Source of the DNA: Pterobdella sp. o SKG-2022
Lineage: Eukaryota; Annelida; Clitellata; Hirudinida; Piscicolidae
Direction: 5' to 3'
Assembly (NCBI GenBank): GCA_964035795.1
Contig: OZ038324.1
Span: forward strand, 7,664,816 to 7,728,815
Length of the DNA stretch: 64,000 nt
The notes under the pieces were generated by a model, which was given only the letters and a program-made list of their open reading frames with translations, was not told the DNA's origin and did not search any database. Positions 44,587-58,700 of the stretch are shown here, in pieces. Position 1 is the first letter of the stretch. Each line of letters starts with the position of its first letter. The translations under genes were made by a program, and so were the position numbers.

Positions 44587-44719
44587 GTCATCTTGTGGTG
44601 CCTACGTCATCCTGTGGTGCCTACGTCATCCTGTGGTGCCTACGTCATCCTGTGGTGCCTACGTCATCTTTTGGTGCCTACTTCATCTTTTGGTGCCTAC
44701 GTCATCTTGTGGTGCCGAC
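44587..44719. repeat. 19-base tandem repeat, seven copies, carrying CRE-like TACGTCAT words
   Basis: The unit is GTCATCYTGTGGTGCCTAC, repeated seven times with few changes. The junction of adjacent units creates TACGTCAT, a CRE/ATF-type half-palindromic word, about every 19 bases. The predicted protein across it is a frame artefact. There is no gene next to it whose promoter it clearly serves. Confidence 0.9.
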
Positions 44720-45939
44720 GTCATTCTATAACATTCTTTATATCGCTCTTTTAGTGTTTTTTTGAAGTCTGTGTTTTGTGCACTTGGAAGGTTTGGGGTA
44801 TGCGAATGGAAAGTGGGAAGCTGAAGTGTGGCTTAGAGATGGATGAAAGATGCTCCTAGTGTGTCATATGGAGTTTAATGTGATGAAATGTGGTTTGGAG
44901 GTAGAGGAAATGATTAAGGAGTTTTGAAAGACTTTTTATAGTTTGGATGAGTTTCAAGAAATGTTTTGTATGGTTGAAGATTTGTATTTTTATCTCAAGG
45001 CTAATGAAGGTTGCTGCATACAATGTTTATATATCAGTATGTTTAAGAAGGTGTGCGTAGGTGTTTAATGTTATATGTGTAAGTATGTTTAATGTTATGT
45101 GTGTTAGTATGTTTAATTTTATGTGTGTTAGTATGCTTAATGTTATGCGCGAGGGTGTTTAATGTGATGTGTCTTGATACGCTTCAAGTGTGAACGGTGA
45201 AGATTCACGATAAGGCAAAGAATAATATATAAAGCACGCATGAATGAATACACTGGTGAGTTTGTGGTGTGTGTATGAGCTTCACCACGTCACTAAGAGC
45301 TTATATGCATGTATTCATAACTTCCATGTGGTGTTGTGTGTGTTAGACACGCTGTCACAAAAGCAAGTTCACCAGAAGTTCTTTGTTCTTTGGAGAACTT
45401 TTTTGTTGAGATTGATAATTCTCGCTCGTTTTTAGGCTTTTATTATTTTTTTTATTAATTCTAATGATTTAAATTTATTATTGTTATTTTTTTTAATTAT
45501 TAAAGTCAATTTATTTCTTATTATTCTTGTTTTTATTAGTGACAATTTTAAATTTTAAGAATGCTGTTAAGGATTTTGTGTTCCCATTATAATACATTAT
45601 ATTTTTTTTTTGGTTTCATTCCTATGTTTTATTTTTATTAGTTTTTTTTTTGCTTTTTTTTTATTTGATTATTTACTGAAAGTTTCTGTTTTTTACATTA
45701 TTTACTGAAAGTTCTTAATGCTTGATGTCCCTTGGAACTTAAGTGAGTTATGCTAATAAGCAGTTTCATCAATTTTTTTCTAAAAGAGAATTATTATTAT
45801 TATTATTATTATAATTATCATTATTATTATTATTATTATTAATATTTTATAATCAGTTTCATTTTTATTTTTGTTTTATATCATTTGGTATTTAAACTTT
45901 TCTAGGATGAAGTACATGAATTAATTCAATTTAAAACTT

Positions 45940-46055
45940 AAGACATCCACTAGCAACCATGGCATGCTCTTGTCTCAGCATCCTCATGCCCTTTGTGATC
46001 CAACTCTGGAGGACGATGCAAGTTTTGCCATAGTTGCAGAAGATGAATAAAAAAG
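45940..46055. other. Unassigned GC-richer island of about 110 bases
   Basis: The surrounding sequence is poly-T/AT-rich, but this block has near-balanced composition and is open in several frames. One plus-strand frame reads HGMLLSQHPHALCDPTLEDD and then AIVAEDE before a stop. One minus-strand frame reads CIVLQSWITKGMRMLRQEHA. It may be a coding exon or a mobile-element relic; neither can be chosen. Confidence 0.25.
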
Positions 46056-47494
46056 ATGATTTTGAAAAAAATGGTTTTTTTTTGAGATTTTTTTTTGATA
46101 TGCAAAAAAAAATGGAACCCTCTATGGGCTTTTAGACAGAACCTCAATCAAAAGCAGATTATAACTACCATTGATGTAGTTTTCACTGAGACATTTTTTA
46201 GTGAAAATCTCTGAAAGTATGCTTTTATAGACCACTTTTCAAACCACCACATTGGTCTAGCGTGCTATCTCAAACACCACATTTCCCCCACCTTGTCTTG
46301 GCACCCATTATACTTTCCTCAACTTTTTGTAGTACATTCAGAATTTTATTGTTGTTATCAAAGTTTATTTAATTTTTTTTCAATTGAAAATTATTTTAAC
46401 TAGAATTTTCGATTTATTTTCAATTGTGATTTAATATTGTTTTTGTATCATTTCTACATGCAGTCACTTCTAACCAATCTATTTACTGGGCTATCTTGTT
46501 TGGTGAAGTTGTGTTGTTTTGGTCATTTTTTGTGTTGCAATTAAATCTGGTTTCTATTTATTTGTAGTGTTGCTGCAATTGGTTGTTTCTCATGCGTTTT
46601 GTTACAAATTTGTTGTGCTTTGTGTTGCAGTGATGCTGTGTGTGGTGGTATGTACTACAACGAGTGTTGTTGTGTGCAGTTGTGCTTCTATCAAATTTAA
46701 GTACTTGTAGTTGCTGAGTAACTGTTATGTAATTCTGAGCATTCAGGGAATATAGGGACATTAGCGCACAATGTAAAAATATAACAAAAGATGAATCAAA
46801 CTTTAAAACTGCAGCATAATACAAATATATTCGCCAATGAAATTGTTTAATGTGAGTTTAACTACAAGTGAGCTTTTGTTCTTCAAAATGGCCACAATAA
46901 TTTATGGTTGGATGTGTAATTGTGCTTTTTTGCGTACAGCTCAGTGATCTTTTTAATGTTGTAACTCAGTGCAGAGGCATTTAAACCCTTTAATTAATCG
47001 TTTTTATCTGTCCATCGTACTTTTATGAACTTTTTCATACCTTTTTTAATTAACCTTATGAAATTTACGTTTCAGATTACTATAATTTCTTTTTCTTTCA
47101 GAAATAAGTAATAACATAAATGAAAAACACACTTAATTTCACCAAGATTTTCGTAAGGCAGTTTACATTATCAATGTTCTCATAATTAAAAAATAAACCA
47201 CAAACCTTGAGAGGAAAAGTCCGACAAAATGTTGGTGGGTGGAACTTTCAGTACCAGTTGTCACAAGAGGGGTATTAAAGTGTTACCAAAACAAACAAAC
47301 AATCCCATCACAGTTTAAGTTTATTTATAGATTGTATTGAGTATATGAGTATAAATCAATGTTTTTGTAGTTATTATTAAACAATTTAATTATTTTCTTC
47401 TCAATTATATCTGAGCCGCATCAGAATTCAAATCAAACCTTCAAAAAAAAAACAAACTGCAAGAAAGAAAACTTCAAAACGAAAGAATACTCAC

Positions 47495-47612
47495 TATATT
47501 TTGTATAAAAATAATTACAGTTTCTGCAGTAAAAATCTCTATTGTAGATATTAAAGACACCGATACGTTGTGTACATTTCATACAACGACGTGCACACAG
47601 ATTATAAATGGC
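47495..47612 (-). CDS. Candidate exon encoding a CxxC-x15-CxxC zinc ribbon
   Basis: On the minus strand an AG|GCC acceptor and a strong A|GTGAGT donor bound 118 open bases reading ARRCMKCTQRIGVFNIYNRD followed by FYCRNCNYFYTKY. The CxxC-x15-CxxC spacing and the FYCRNC end resemble the N-terminal zinc ribbon of the Rrn7/TAF1B family of Pol I factors (CxxC-x14-CxxC in human TAF1B). A TATAAAATAG box lies upstream on the same strand at 48249-48257. No further exon of such a gene was found, so the assignment is tentative. Confidence 0.35.
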
Positions 47613-47689
47613 CTACGTATGATCAGCTAGGTTTTGGGCTTGTGTTCGACGTTCATGCCGTTTTTTATATTATTGTACTGAATGTTAAT

Positions 47690-48010
47690 CTAAGTTTTGG
47701 TGTTGTAGTTGGGTGCTGTTTTGAGAGTTAAGATGTGGTGTTGTAGTTGGAGTGTTGTGGTTGGAGTGTTGCAGTTGAGTGTTATTTGGTTGTTGTAGCA
47801 GGAGTGTTGTTTTTGTTGTTTTAGTTGAGACTTGATGTTGTTTGGAGGTGTTGTGGAAAGCTTGTTGTATTGGGTGTGTTGTATTAAGTATTGTGTTGGG
47901 GGGTTGTGGTGAGGTAGTTTCAGTTGTGTTTTATTGGCTGGGTTATGATGAAACGTGTTGTGTTTGGGTATTTGATGGGTGTGCGTTGTGTTTGGGAGGA
48001 TTGCGTTTGA
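47690..48010. repeat. Imperfect G/T-rich minisatellite-like tract
   Basis: About 300 bases of strongly strand-asymmetric sequence with recurring TTGTAGTTGGAGTGTTG-like words. Long open frames on either strand are low-complexity by-products. Confidence 0.55.
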
Positions 48011-50609
<2,599 letters not shown>

Positions 50610-50723
50610 TATTCAACGCACCATCTTACGATTAAGTTGATAACTTGTAGGTTGTAAGCTTTATTCTAGATTTATAACTGGTATTATTAGCTGGTAAACT
50701 GTCTAATAGAAGTTTTCATCGAA

Positions 50724-50863
50724 TTTTCAAACCATTTTTATTTTATAGATATTTTCAAACCATTTTTATTTCATAGATATTTTCAAACCATTTTTATTTC
50801 ATAGATATTTTCAAACCATTTTTATTTTACAGATATTTTCAAACCATTTTTATTTTACAGATA
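50724..50863. repeat. 28-base tandem repeat, five copies
   Basis: The unit reads TTTTCAAACCATTTTTATTT plus TATAGATA. Five copies follow each other, differing only at two positions (TTTTATAG, TTTCATAG, TTTTACAG). Confidence 0.95.
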
Positions 50864-51524
50864 TTTTCGACAGAAAGCTTAGACACAAAACTTTGAGAGA
50901 AACTAGAAAAAAATATGTCGCAAACCTTTGTGAAGTTTTTATAATTTTTTAAGATTTCTGCATGTATGTAGGTCGATCATCTGTCTCCCCCAATTCTGGC
51001 TTCGGTAGCCCAAAAGTTTTATGGAGCGCTGCTTTGTGTAGTAAATAAATGGAAGAACAAAGTAGTTTAGAAAATGATTTTTTTTATTTTGAATAAATGA
51101 TTTTGAAATAAAAATAATAATTCACAGTAGACGATTTAATTAGTTGTGCCGTGTTTATAGATTCAAATGATAACACTATTAGGAGTTTATTTTATTCCAC
51201 GAAGCTCTTCGTAAGATAAACTTACATTATCACTTGATAACTCTTGAAAGTTTTTTTTTTTTTGAATATTTAAGTTAGGCTCGAAGAATTAAAATATTTG
51301 TTTATAAAAATGCAAAACCAGAGAATGTGAACTTTAAAATGAGAAAATTTATTTTAATATTAAAATGTCATTTTTAATAAAAAATATTTTAACACGTCTT
51401 AATTTTATTTTGAATATGAAATTTTTATTTTATAAAAACAAAAGTAAATTCTTTTTTCGTTTTTTAAACTAGAATTTGCTTTTGATCTCAAACAACAACT
51501 TTCAGCGGCTATTTAACATGCCAA
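50864..51524. promoter_or_regulatory. Spacer upstream of DNA2, promoter presumed
   Basis: AT-rich sequence with no recognised exon. The DNA2 promoter should lie here if the proposed start at 51525 is right, but no diagnostic element was seen. Confidence 0.25.
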
Positions 51525-52675
51525 ATGAGTCGCTTAAAAAAGGTTTTAAAGTTAATTTTTTGGAAATTAATTAAATTAAATTAAATTAAAATTATATTAT
51601 ACATAGTTCTTTATGTTATACATCTAGTGTGCACATTGAAAATCACTATTATAATAAATATAAAGTAGTTTATAAAAATTTTTATAAATTACAGAAAGCT
51701 TCTTTTTACGAAGACGACAAACAGAAAAAGTTGTTGTCTTTTTTCAAGGTTAGAAACATTGTTACTTTTTCATGAATTGTATAAATGAATAACTAAACTA
51801 AACTATTAACAAAAACAATTTGAATTACACAATTTTATTAACTGAATAATAACACAAAGCTTTTCAATTAATAAAAGTGTTTAATTCAAAAATTTTATAA
51901 ATTCGTAATTATTAATTTGTAACTACTATATTAATTAAGAACCGTCATTTTATTCAATTTCTAACAGAATTATATACAAATTTATCTTTTTTTAAATATT
52001 ATTCATAAATGATAAAACGCATATAAAAATTAAATCTATTAAATTTAATATAAACTGAATTTCAGCCTGTAGACAAATCAAAAGTGAATTATGGTGAACA
52101 CAGCAAACCAAGCTCTGAAGAAAATGAAATGGATGTACATAAAATAACAAATAACACTAATGATAATAATTGTGTAGACAATAATGAAAATAGTGATGAT
52201 GTACTGTTCACAAATAAAAGGAAAATTCATCAAAGAAGTTTTTTGAGTTCTGTATCGAAAGATCCTCTTTCTGATAGCAAAAACAACACTAAAAAACTTG
52301 GGAAAAAATCTACAAAAGCTGTAAGCTATGTTACCAAGTTGAAAGAAATCAACAAAAGTCTGTATAAAAATGAACTAAAATTAGAAGATGAAAAAAGTGC
52401 ACTCAACAACAAAATAACTCATGAAACAAAAAGTGAATTGGTGCTGAAAAGAAAAACTGAAGATAAAGAAGATAACTTCGAAGTTAAGAAAATCAATTTG
52501 AACTTCAGTCCTGAGCATTACACATTCATTAAAAGTAATCACAATAAAAACAACAAAAATAAAAACATTAATGACAATAATAATAATAGTATATTGACTG
52601 AAGAGGAACTGCAAAATATGGTCTTAGAGTTGCAAGCAGAATTGGAAGAATGTGAAGAAGAGATTAATAATTCTA

Positions 52676-52708
<33 letters not shown>

Positions 52709-55700
52709 GTGTTGGGGATAATAATAATAATAGTATTAATAATGATGGAGATAATAATAAAAACAGTAGTGATGATAATGATAGTAGTAACAATAATGAT
52801 AATAAGAATAATGAAGACATGCTTGCCATGGGGAATATTGATTATTTTGATTTGTTCTTTGATGATGATGATAATGATGATGCCTATAATAACAGCAAAA
52901 ATAATAATAGTGAAAGTGATTATAAACTGAAAGAAATAGTTCCAAATGATGATGATGAGGAGGATGGTGATGATGATGATGATACATTGGTGAGGAGATA
53001 TGGCAGGTATATTGTGGATGATGTGTGTTATGATAATGAGTGAGTTTATTTTTATTTTTATATAAAGTTTTTTCTGTTATTTTCAGTATTATTTGATCAT
53101 TTTTTTACGTCGATTTATGGAAGAATATAGCAAATTTATTGAGCAAAATAAATAGCTATAATTTCCTTATCATAAAACCTTTCTAATGTTTTATGATAAG
53201 GCTAAACTTGTCGAAAATTATAGCTGTTTATTTTGCTCAATAAATTTGCTTAAATTCTTCCGTAAGAAAATTGTCAAATATTATTAAAAGTAAATTTTCT
53301 GAAAAGTAGTATTATTATTATATGATACAGTAATATTGGATTCAATGTTTCTATTTATAGTATTAATATAAATAATATCATAAGTATTATTGTTATAGTA
53401 TCACTATTATTATTATTATTTTTATTGTTATTAAACACCACAGCAAGACAACAGTAGAGTTATCAAGTCCTTTTTCAACCCGCCATAAGAGGGCTGTTCT
53501 CACTGGATTTTGGTGCTCTGATATTATTTTGATAGTGTATCTAATAATAAATAATAATAATAATAGTTTTGATGATGATGAAAGTAATGGTAGCTCAATT
53601 ATTTATGATAATTTTAATATTTTTTAATCACTAATTTTATTATAATAAGATTAAGAATTTTGTTAATTGGAGAACTTTTTATTTAACAGGAGTGAAACTG
53701 AGGTGAAAAAAGGATGTGTTGTAAACGTGGTTGGAGAGTTTAAAAATGGAGTCATCGAAATATCTGACACTAAAAATAATCTCATGATCCTGCACCCTGA
53801 TTGGCTGTTAAGTGGCACCAACGTTATTGATTCAATGCAATGTAGGCGGAGGGTTGTTTTGAATGACAAGTTCAAGGTTTGTGTTCGCGAAGTGTTCTAT
53901 TTATAGAATCGATGTCATAGATTTTCAGTTATATTGAATGTTTTATTAACCACTACTTTAATACCTGGATATCGTCATTAGCATCTCTGTAGATATCTTA
54001 TATTATAGATAATATCACACAATATGCACAGTACACAAAGGCAAGCAACAAACATCTTGTGTTGGGTATCATTGTGCACAACATCTTCCAATTGGTTGAT
54101 ATTCATCTCATTAATATCCATATTTGTGTTTTTTCGTTTATTTAGATAGTTTAAATAACGAGTTAATGTAATAGGTCATAGAAAAGAAGACAGCTGACCC
54201 AGTTTTGATTGATGACCTTAAAAGAAAAGTTCTCAGTGGTCGAAAGATTGCCATGGAAATGTATAAGCTAGGAGTGCAGCTTGGGGAACATAATAATAAT
54301 AATAATAACAATAATAATAAAGAGACAATCAGTTACAATGAACTGATGACTAATATTGACGAGTATGTAAATCAACTGAAGATCTTCATGAAGAAACATG
54401 TGAACAATAATAAAACAGACAAAAAAATAAACAAAAATAATAATAATAATAATGCTAATAAGAAAACGTCATATAAGGAAAATGAAGCATTTTTTGTTGA
54501 TGACGTGGTTGACATTGAAGAGAACATTTGCTGCCCTAGGTGGGTGATAAAATGCTTGCATGGAATTTTTTGCTTAATATTTTCACCAATATTTTGTATA
54601 CAATATTAGTTATTATTTTCACCATCATTATGTATGAAATACATAGTATTCCACATAACATGCTTCATAAGACTGGGACTGAAGGGGAAGATTGACATCA
54701 CAGCTAGAGTCAAGGTCAGAGCTTCAATGTAGCCATATTAGCAATACGATTTCAGACGTTTAGTTTTAAACACATAATGCAATAATAATAACCAAAATAA
54801 TATTAATGATTAAAACTACGACTTTTGTTGCCAGGTTCGTGACCAATACCATTTGACTCCGATTGAATTGAAAACTGGAAAAGTTTCATATTCTCCTGAA
54901 CATATAGGACAGGTGGGTGGTTGTGGTAATGATGGGTAGGGGGGGTTTCTAGAGGTGCAGTGGTGTTTTGGGTGAAAAGGATGCTCCATTGTGGTGAAAA
55001 AAGTGTTCCAAGTTTCATATGATAGGGATGTTGTGAGAATGATGAGAGTTTTAGTGCTAAGTTTGATTTTGAAACGTTATAGGTTAAAGTTATTTCTTTT
55101 GTTTCAACCCAGGTGTCGCTGTATGCTCTAATGCTTGATTCGCTTTTGAAACAACATTCAAAAAACAATATAAAAAATAATATTAACAACACAAGCGAGG
55201 ATAATAATAATAATAATGAGGACGATAAACTTGGAATGCTGTTGTATTTAAAGACATTATCATCAAAGTTTATTCCTCTCAACAACATCAATATTAACGG
55301 TATAATCATTATCATCACTGTTTTTAATATTTTTATGATTACTACTTATTAAATATACCATATTGTTTACCTTATTGCTATTTTTTTTATTATTATTATT
55401 GGTCGCAGGCTTGATAATGTTGCGTAACAGACTGGCATCGAACATGGTGAGTGCGGCCCAGAAACATCATTATCATGTCACTTCCGCTCCCAATAGTTGG
55501 TGTTCAGGTTTTTGTTATTGGTGAGGGGGCTCTAAAATGAGTGACGGTGATAAGATATAATAATAACATAAAATTTTCATTAATATTTTTGTTTATAGTT
55601 TTTTTTATTTGTGATAATGCTATGGTAGAAAAAAAGCTTTTAGTTTTACGATAATGATATTAATAATAATAATGATGATACTAAGATGTAGGGTTGCCAG

Positions 55701-58700
55701 AAGTGCTAACAGACGCAAGAGTGTGTGGTTATTGTGATCAAAAGCTTAACTGTGCACTATATTCTAGGTGAGGAGATGTGGTGGTGGTGGAGAGGTGGGT
55801 GCAGTGATGGGGTGATGGTGATGAGGTGGAAGCAATGGCGGTACAGTAGTGGGTTTTGAAATCGGAGTTTATGATGGTTGTGGTATTGATGATTAGTTGC
55901 ATCGGATGCTACTGTCATTAAGGTTTTTAGGGTTTTTTTTGCATGGTTTCAACATTCAAAAGTTTCTAGATCGTATTTAATCTCCATGTTAGATGCTATG
56001 AGGAGAATGACGTGGGCGATAATGAAGTGAAAAAACTTCCTGAAACTCATCATTTCTCATCTTTATCTAAAGAACAACTAAACCACCTAACTAAAAGTAA
56101 ATTGGAATCAATAATGTTTTATAATTATGCTATATTTAGTGTTCGTATTGCCCAATAGTGCCAATAAACTAATATCTCAATCTTTTCAGGTCATTTGAAG
56201 TTCTTCAAGAAATATTGTACTGCTTTGCATCTAGAGTATAATACTACTAATGATAAAAATAATAATGAAAATTATATAAAAAAGAAAAATAATAATAACA
56301 ACAAGAATAATAATAACATAGAAGCCCCACTGGAGCTTAGAAACATCTGGTTGACTCCAGCATCAGAAAGGTTTGCTATGATTTTTGGCTTATAATAATA
56401 ATAATTATTATTAACAACAACAAAAAGTTGTCATTAAACATATATGTTGTTTATATTAATTGATTATTTTCTTATTATTATTGTTTAAATTATTATTATT
56501 TTTAATATTATTTTTATTATTATTTTTATTATTATTTTTAATATTATTTTTATTATTATTTTTATTATTATTTTTATTATTATTTTTAATATTATTTTTA
56601 TTATTATTTTTATCACCCTCACACGTATAATATAATAAATATTCAAAACCAGAGAAAAACAAGGTTATTGTATGAGAAATTTAAGAATAAGCGAGGATGA
56701 TGAAGAAGATGGTGATGATGATGATAGTTATAAGTACACAATAACGTTTAATAAAAGTTATGTGGAAGATGTTAGTTACACAAAAATAAATAATAAAAAA
56801 GATAATAATTCAAATAATAATAATGAAAGTAATAAAAACAACAATAATAATAATAACATAAAAGAGGGTGATAGAGTGGTGGTGAGTGAGGATGGGGGCA
56901 GAGTAATGATCACCTCAGGTGTGGTCTTTAAAATAAGGTTGAGTGGTGGTGGTGGTGGTTGTATGACTAACAACAAGGAATATAGAATCATCTTGCGGAC
57001 TGAAAAGTTTGTTTTTCTGTTATTCATATTTATATTTCAATTTTATAATATATTTTTAGAATAATATTTGTTCGATATTTTTATTGTTTTCATTAAATAT
57101 CACAGCAACATCCGCCAAAGACATCATCATGGCCCACAAGAGAAAGGTTTCATTGAATTCCATCAGTATTTTTTGGCATTGCTTCAATGATACAGCAATT
57201 TTTTTTTTTCATTTACATTGTTAATGATATTGTTTTTATTTTTTTGGTTAATAAAATTTATTTTTCTTGTAACTTACATTAAAAAATCATCTTCACCACC
57301 TCACAGATGTATCATACAGGATAGATAAGATAGAGTCATTCAATGCACTGTCCTTCAACCTGTCTAACTTATCCCGCCTTATGGGGGATGATTCTGAGAG
57401 GTGGTGATGATGATGATGATGTTTTTATTCTTTTATTATTATTTTTACCGTTTTATTTTTATTCTTTGAGTAGTCGTTAGTTGGTTTTTGGTGCAGATAT
57501 TAACTGCTGTGTTTTTTTGAATTTTTTTTACTAATACAATTAGTATTATCTTGAGAATATGATTCTTTTATTAATTTGTTTTTCACTATTTACTTTTCAT
57601 TTTTATCAAATGTGCAGCACAAAGCTGAGAAGCCTTTTGATTGGTGAGCAGGCCCCGACGTTCGAACAGACCTACGCCAGAAATACCATCAATATCAGTC
57701 AGTTACCCTTCTGTTTCATTATTGTTGTTTCAGTTTTTCTATCGCTTTTTTCTTTTTTTGCGATGGTGTTTAGCCATTATATTTGATTTGATTTGATTTA
57801 AGTTTTTTCATAAAAAGTTTGATTGACCGGAGTATTTTTTCATAATTATTGTTATTTTTATTTTCACTACAACTATTATCTCAATACACACACCACCCAC
57901 TCCTACAACCCCACAGTCAAGCCCATCATCCGCTGGTACAGACTCAACTCGCAGCAAAGACTGGCTGTGCTCAGGTCCCTTATGGCACGAGACTGCCTTC
58001 TCATCAAAGGATACCCAGGCTCAGGTGGCAATACTGGATATGACATGATTTTAAATCGTTTTTTTTTTTACTATATGTATTTCATAATTTCACACATAAT
58101 ATCTATATTACCGGATAAATGGATAAATAGATAGATATTAACAACCACACCACTCAGGCAAGAGCACCACACTGGCCTGTCTGATCCACTGCTTCACCAC
58201 CCTCGGTCTCACCGTCGTCCTCGCCTCTAACACCAACTCTGCTGTCGACACTGTTCTCAATAAAATACTCCAGGTTGGTTGTTTTGTATATTAGTGTTGT
58301 TATTATTGTTATAATCGGTTTTATGTAGGGTTATATATGCAATAGTATTTTAATATTGGACAAAACTTCACGTACAAAACACGCGCACACACTTATTAAG
58401 AAAAATGACCCGGGAGTGATACGCTTAGGCAAACTTGAGAAGATGAAGGAGGAAATCAAGGCCTACAGTGAGTACCATTTGACCAGGAACATCACCCACC
58501 CATCTCAATTGTACTCCCTCTATGATTCCAAGGTGCTTCAATGTTCATGAAAATGTATGAGTTTCATTAGTATGTGTTTTTCATAAAAAAACAATATAAT
58601 CAACACACACAAACACACACACAGAAGGTAATAGTGACTACATGTTATGGAAGCAACCATGGCATCTTCTCCAGAAGGAGGGTCCATGTCTGTATCATTG

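Noticed and set aside
44377..44765. Open frames with repeated VVPTSSCGAYVILWCLRH-like units
   Set aside because: They are a by-product of the 19-base tandem repeat (19 is not a multiple of 3, so all frames cycle). There is no gene context.
55447..55507. Donor ATG|GTGAGT at 55446 in DNA2
   Set aside because: Although the site looks perfect, using it puts the next exon out of frame with an immediate stop. Reading through to G|GTTTTT at 55507 restores the frame into LPEVLTDARVCGYC.
56456..56662. Minus-strand poly-Asn/Lys frame
   Set aside because: It is the reverse reading of a TTATTATTT simple repeat in a DNA2 intron.
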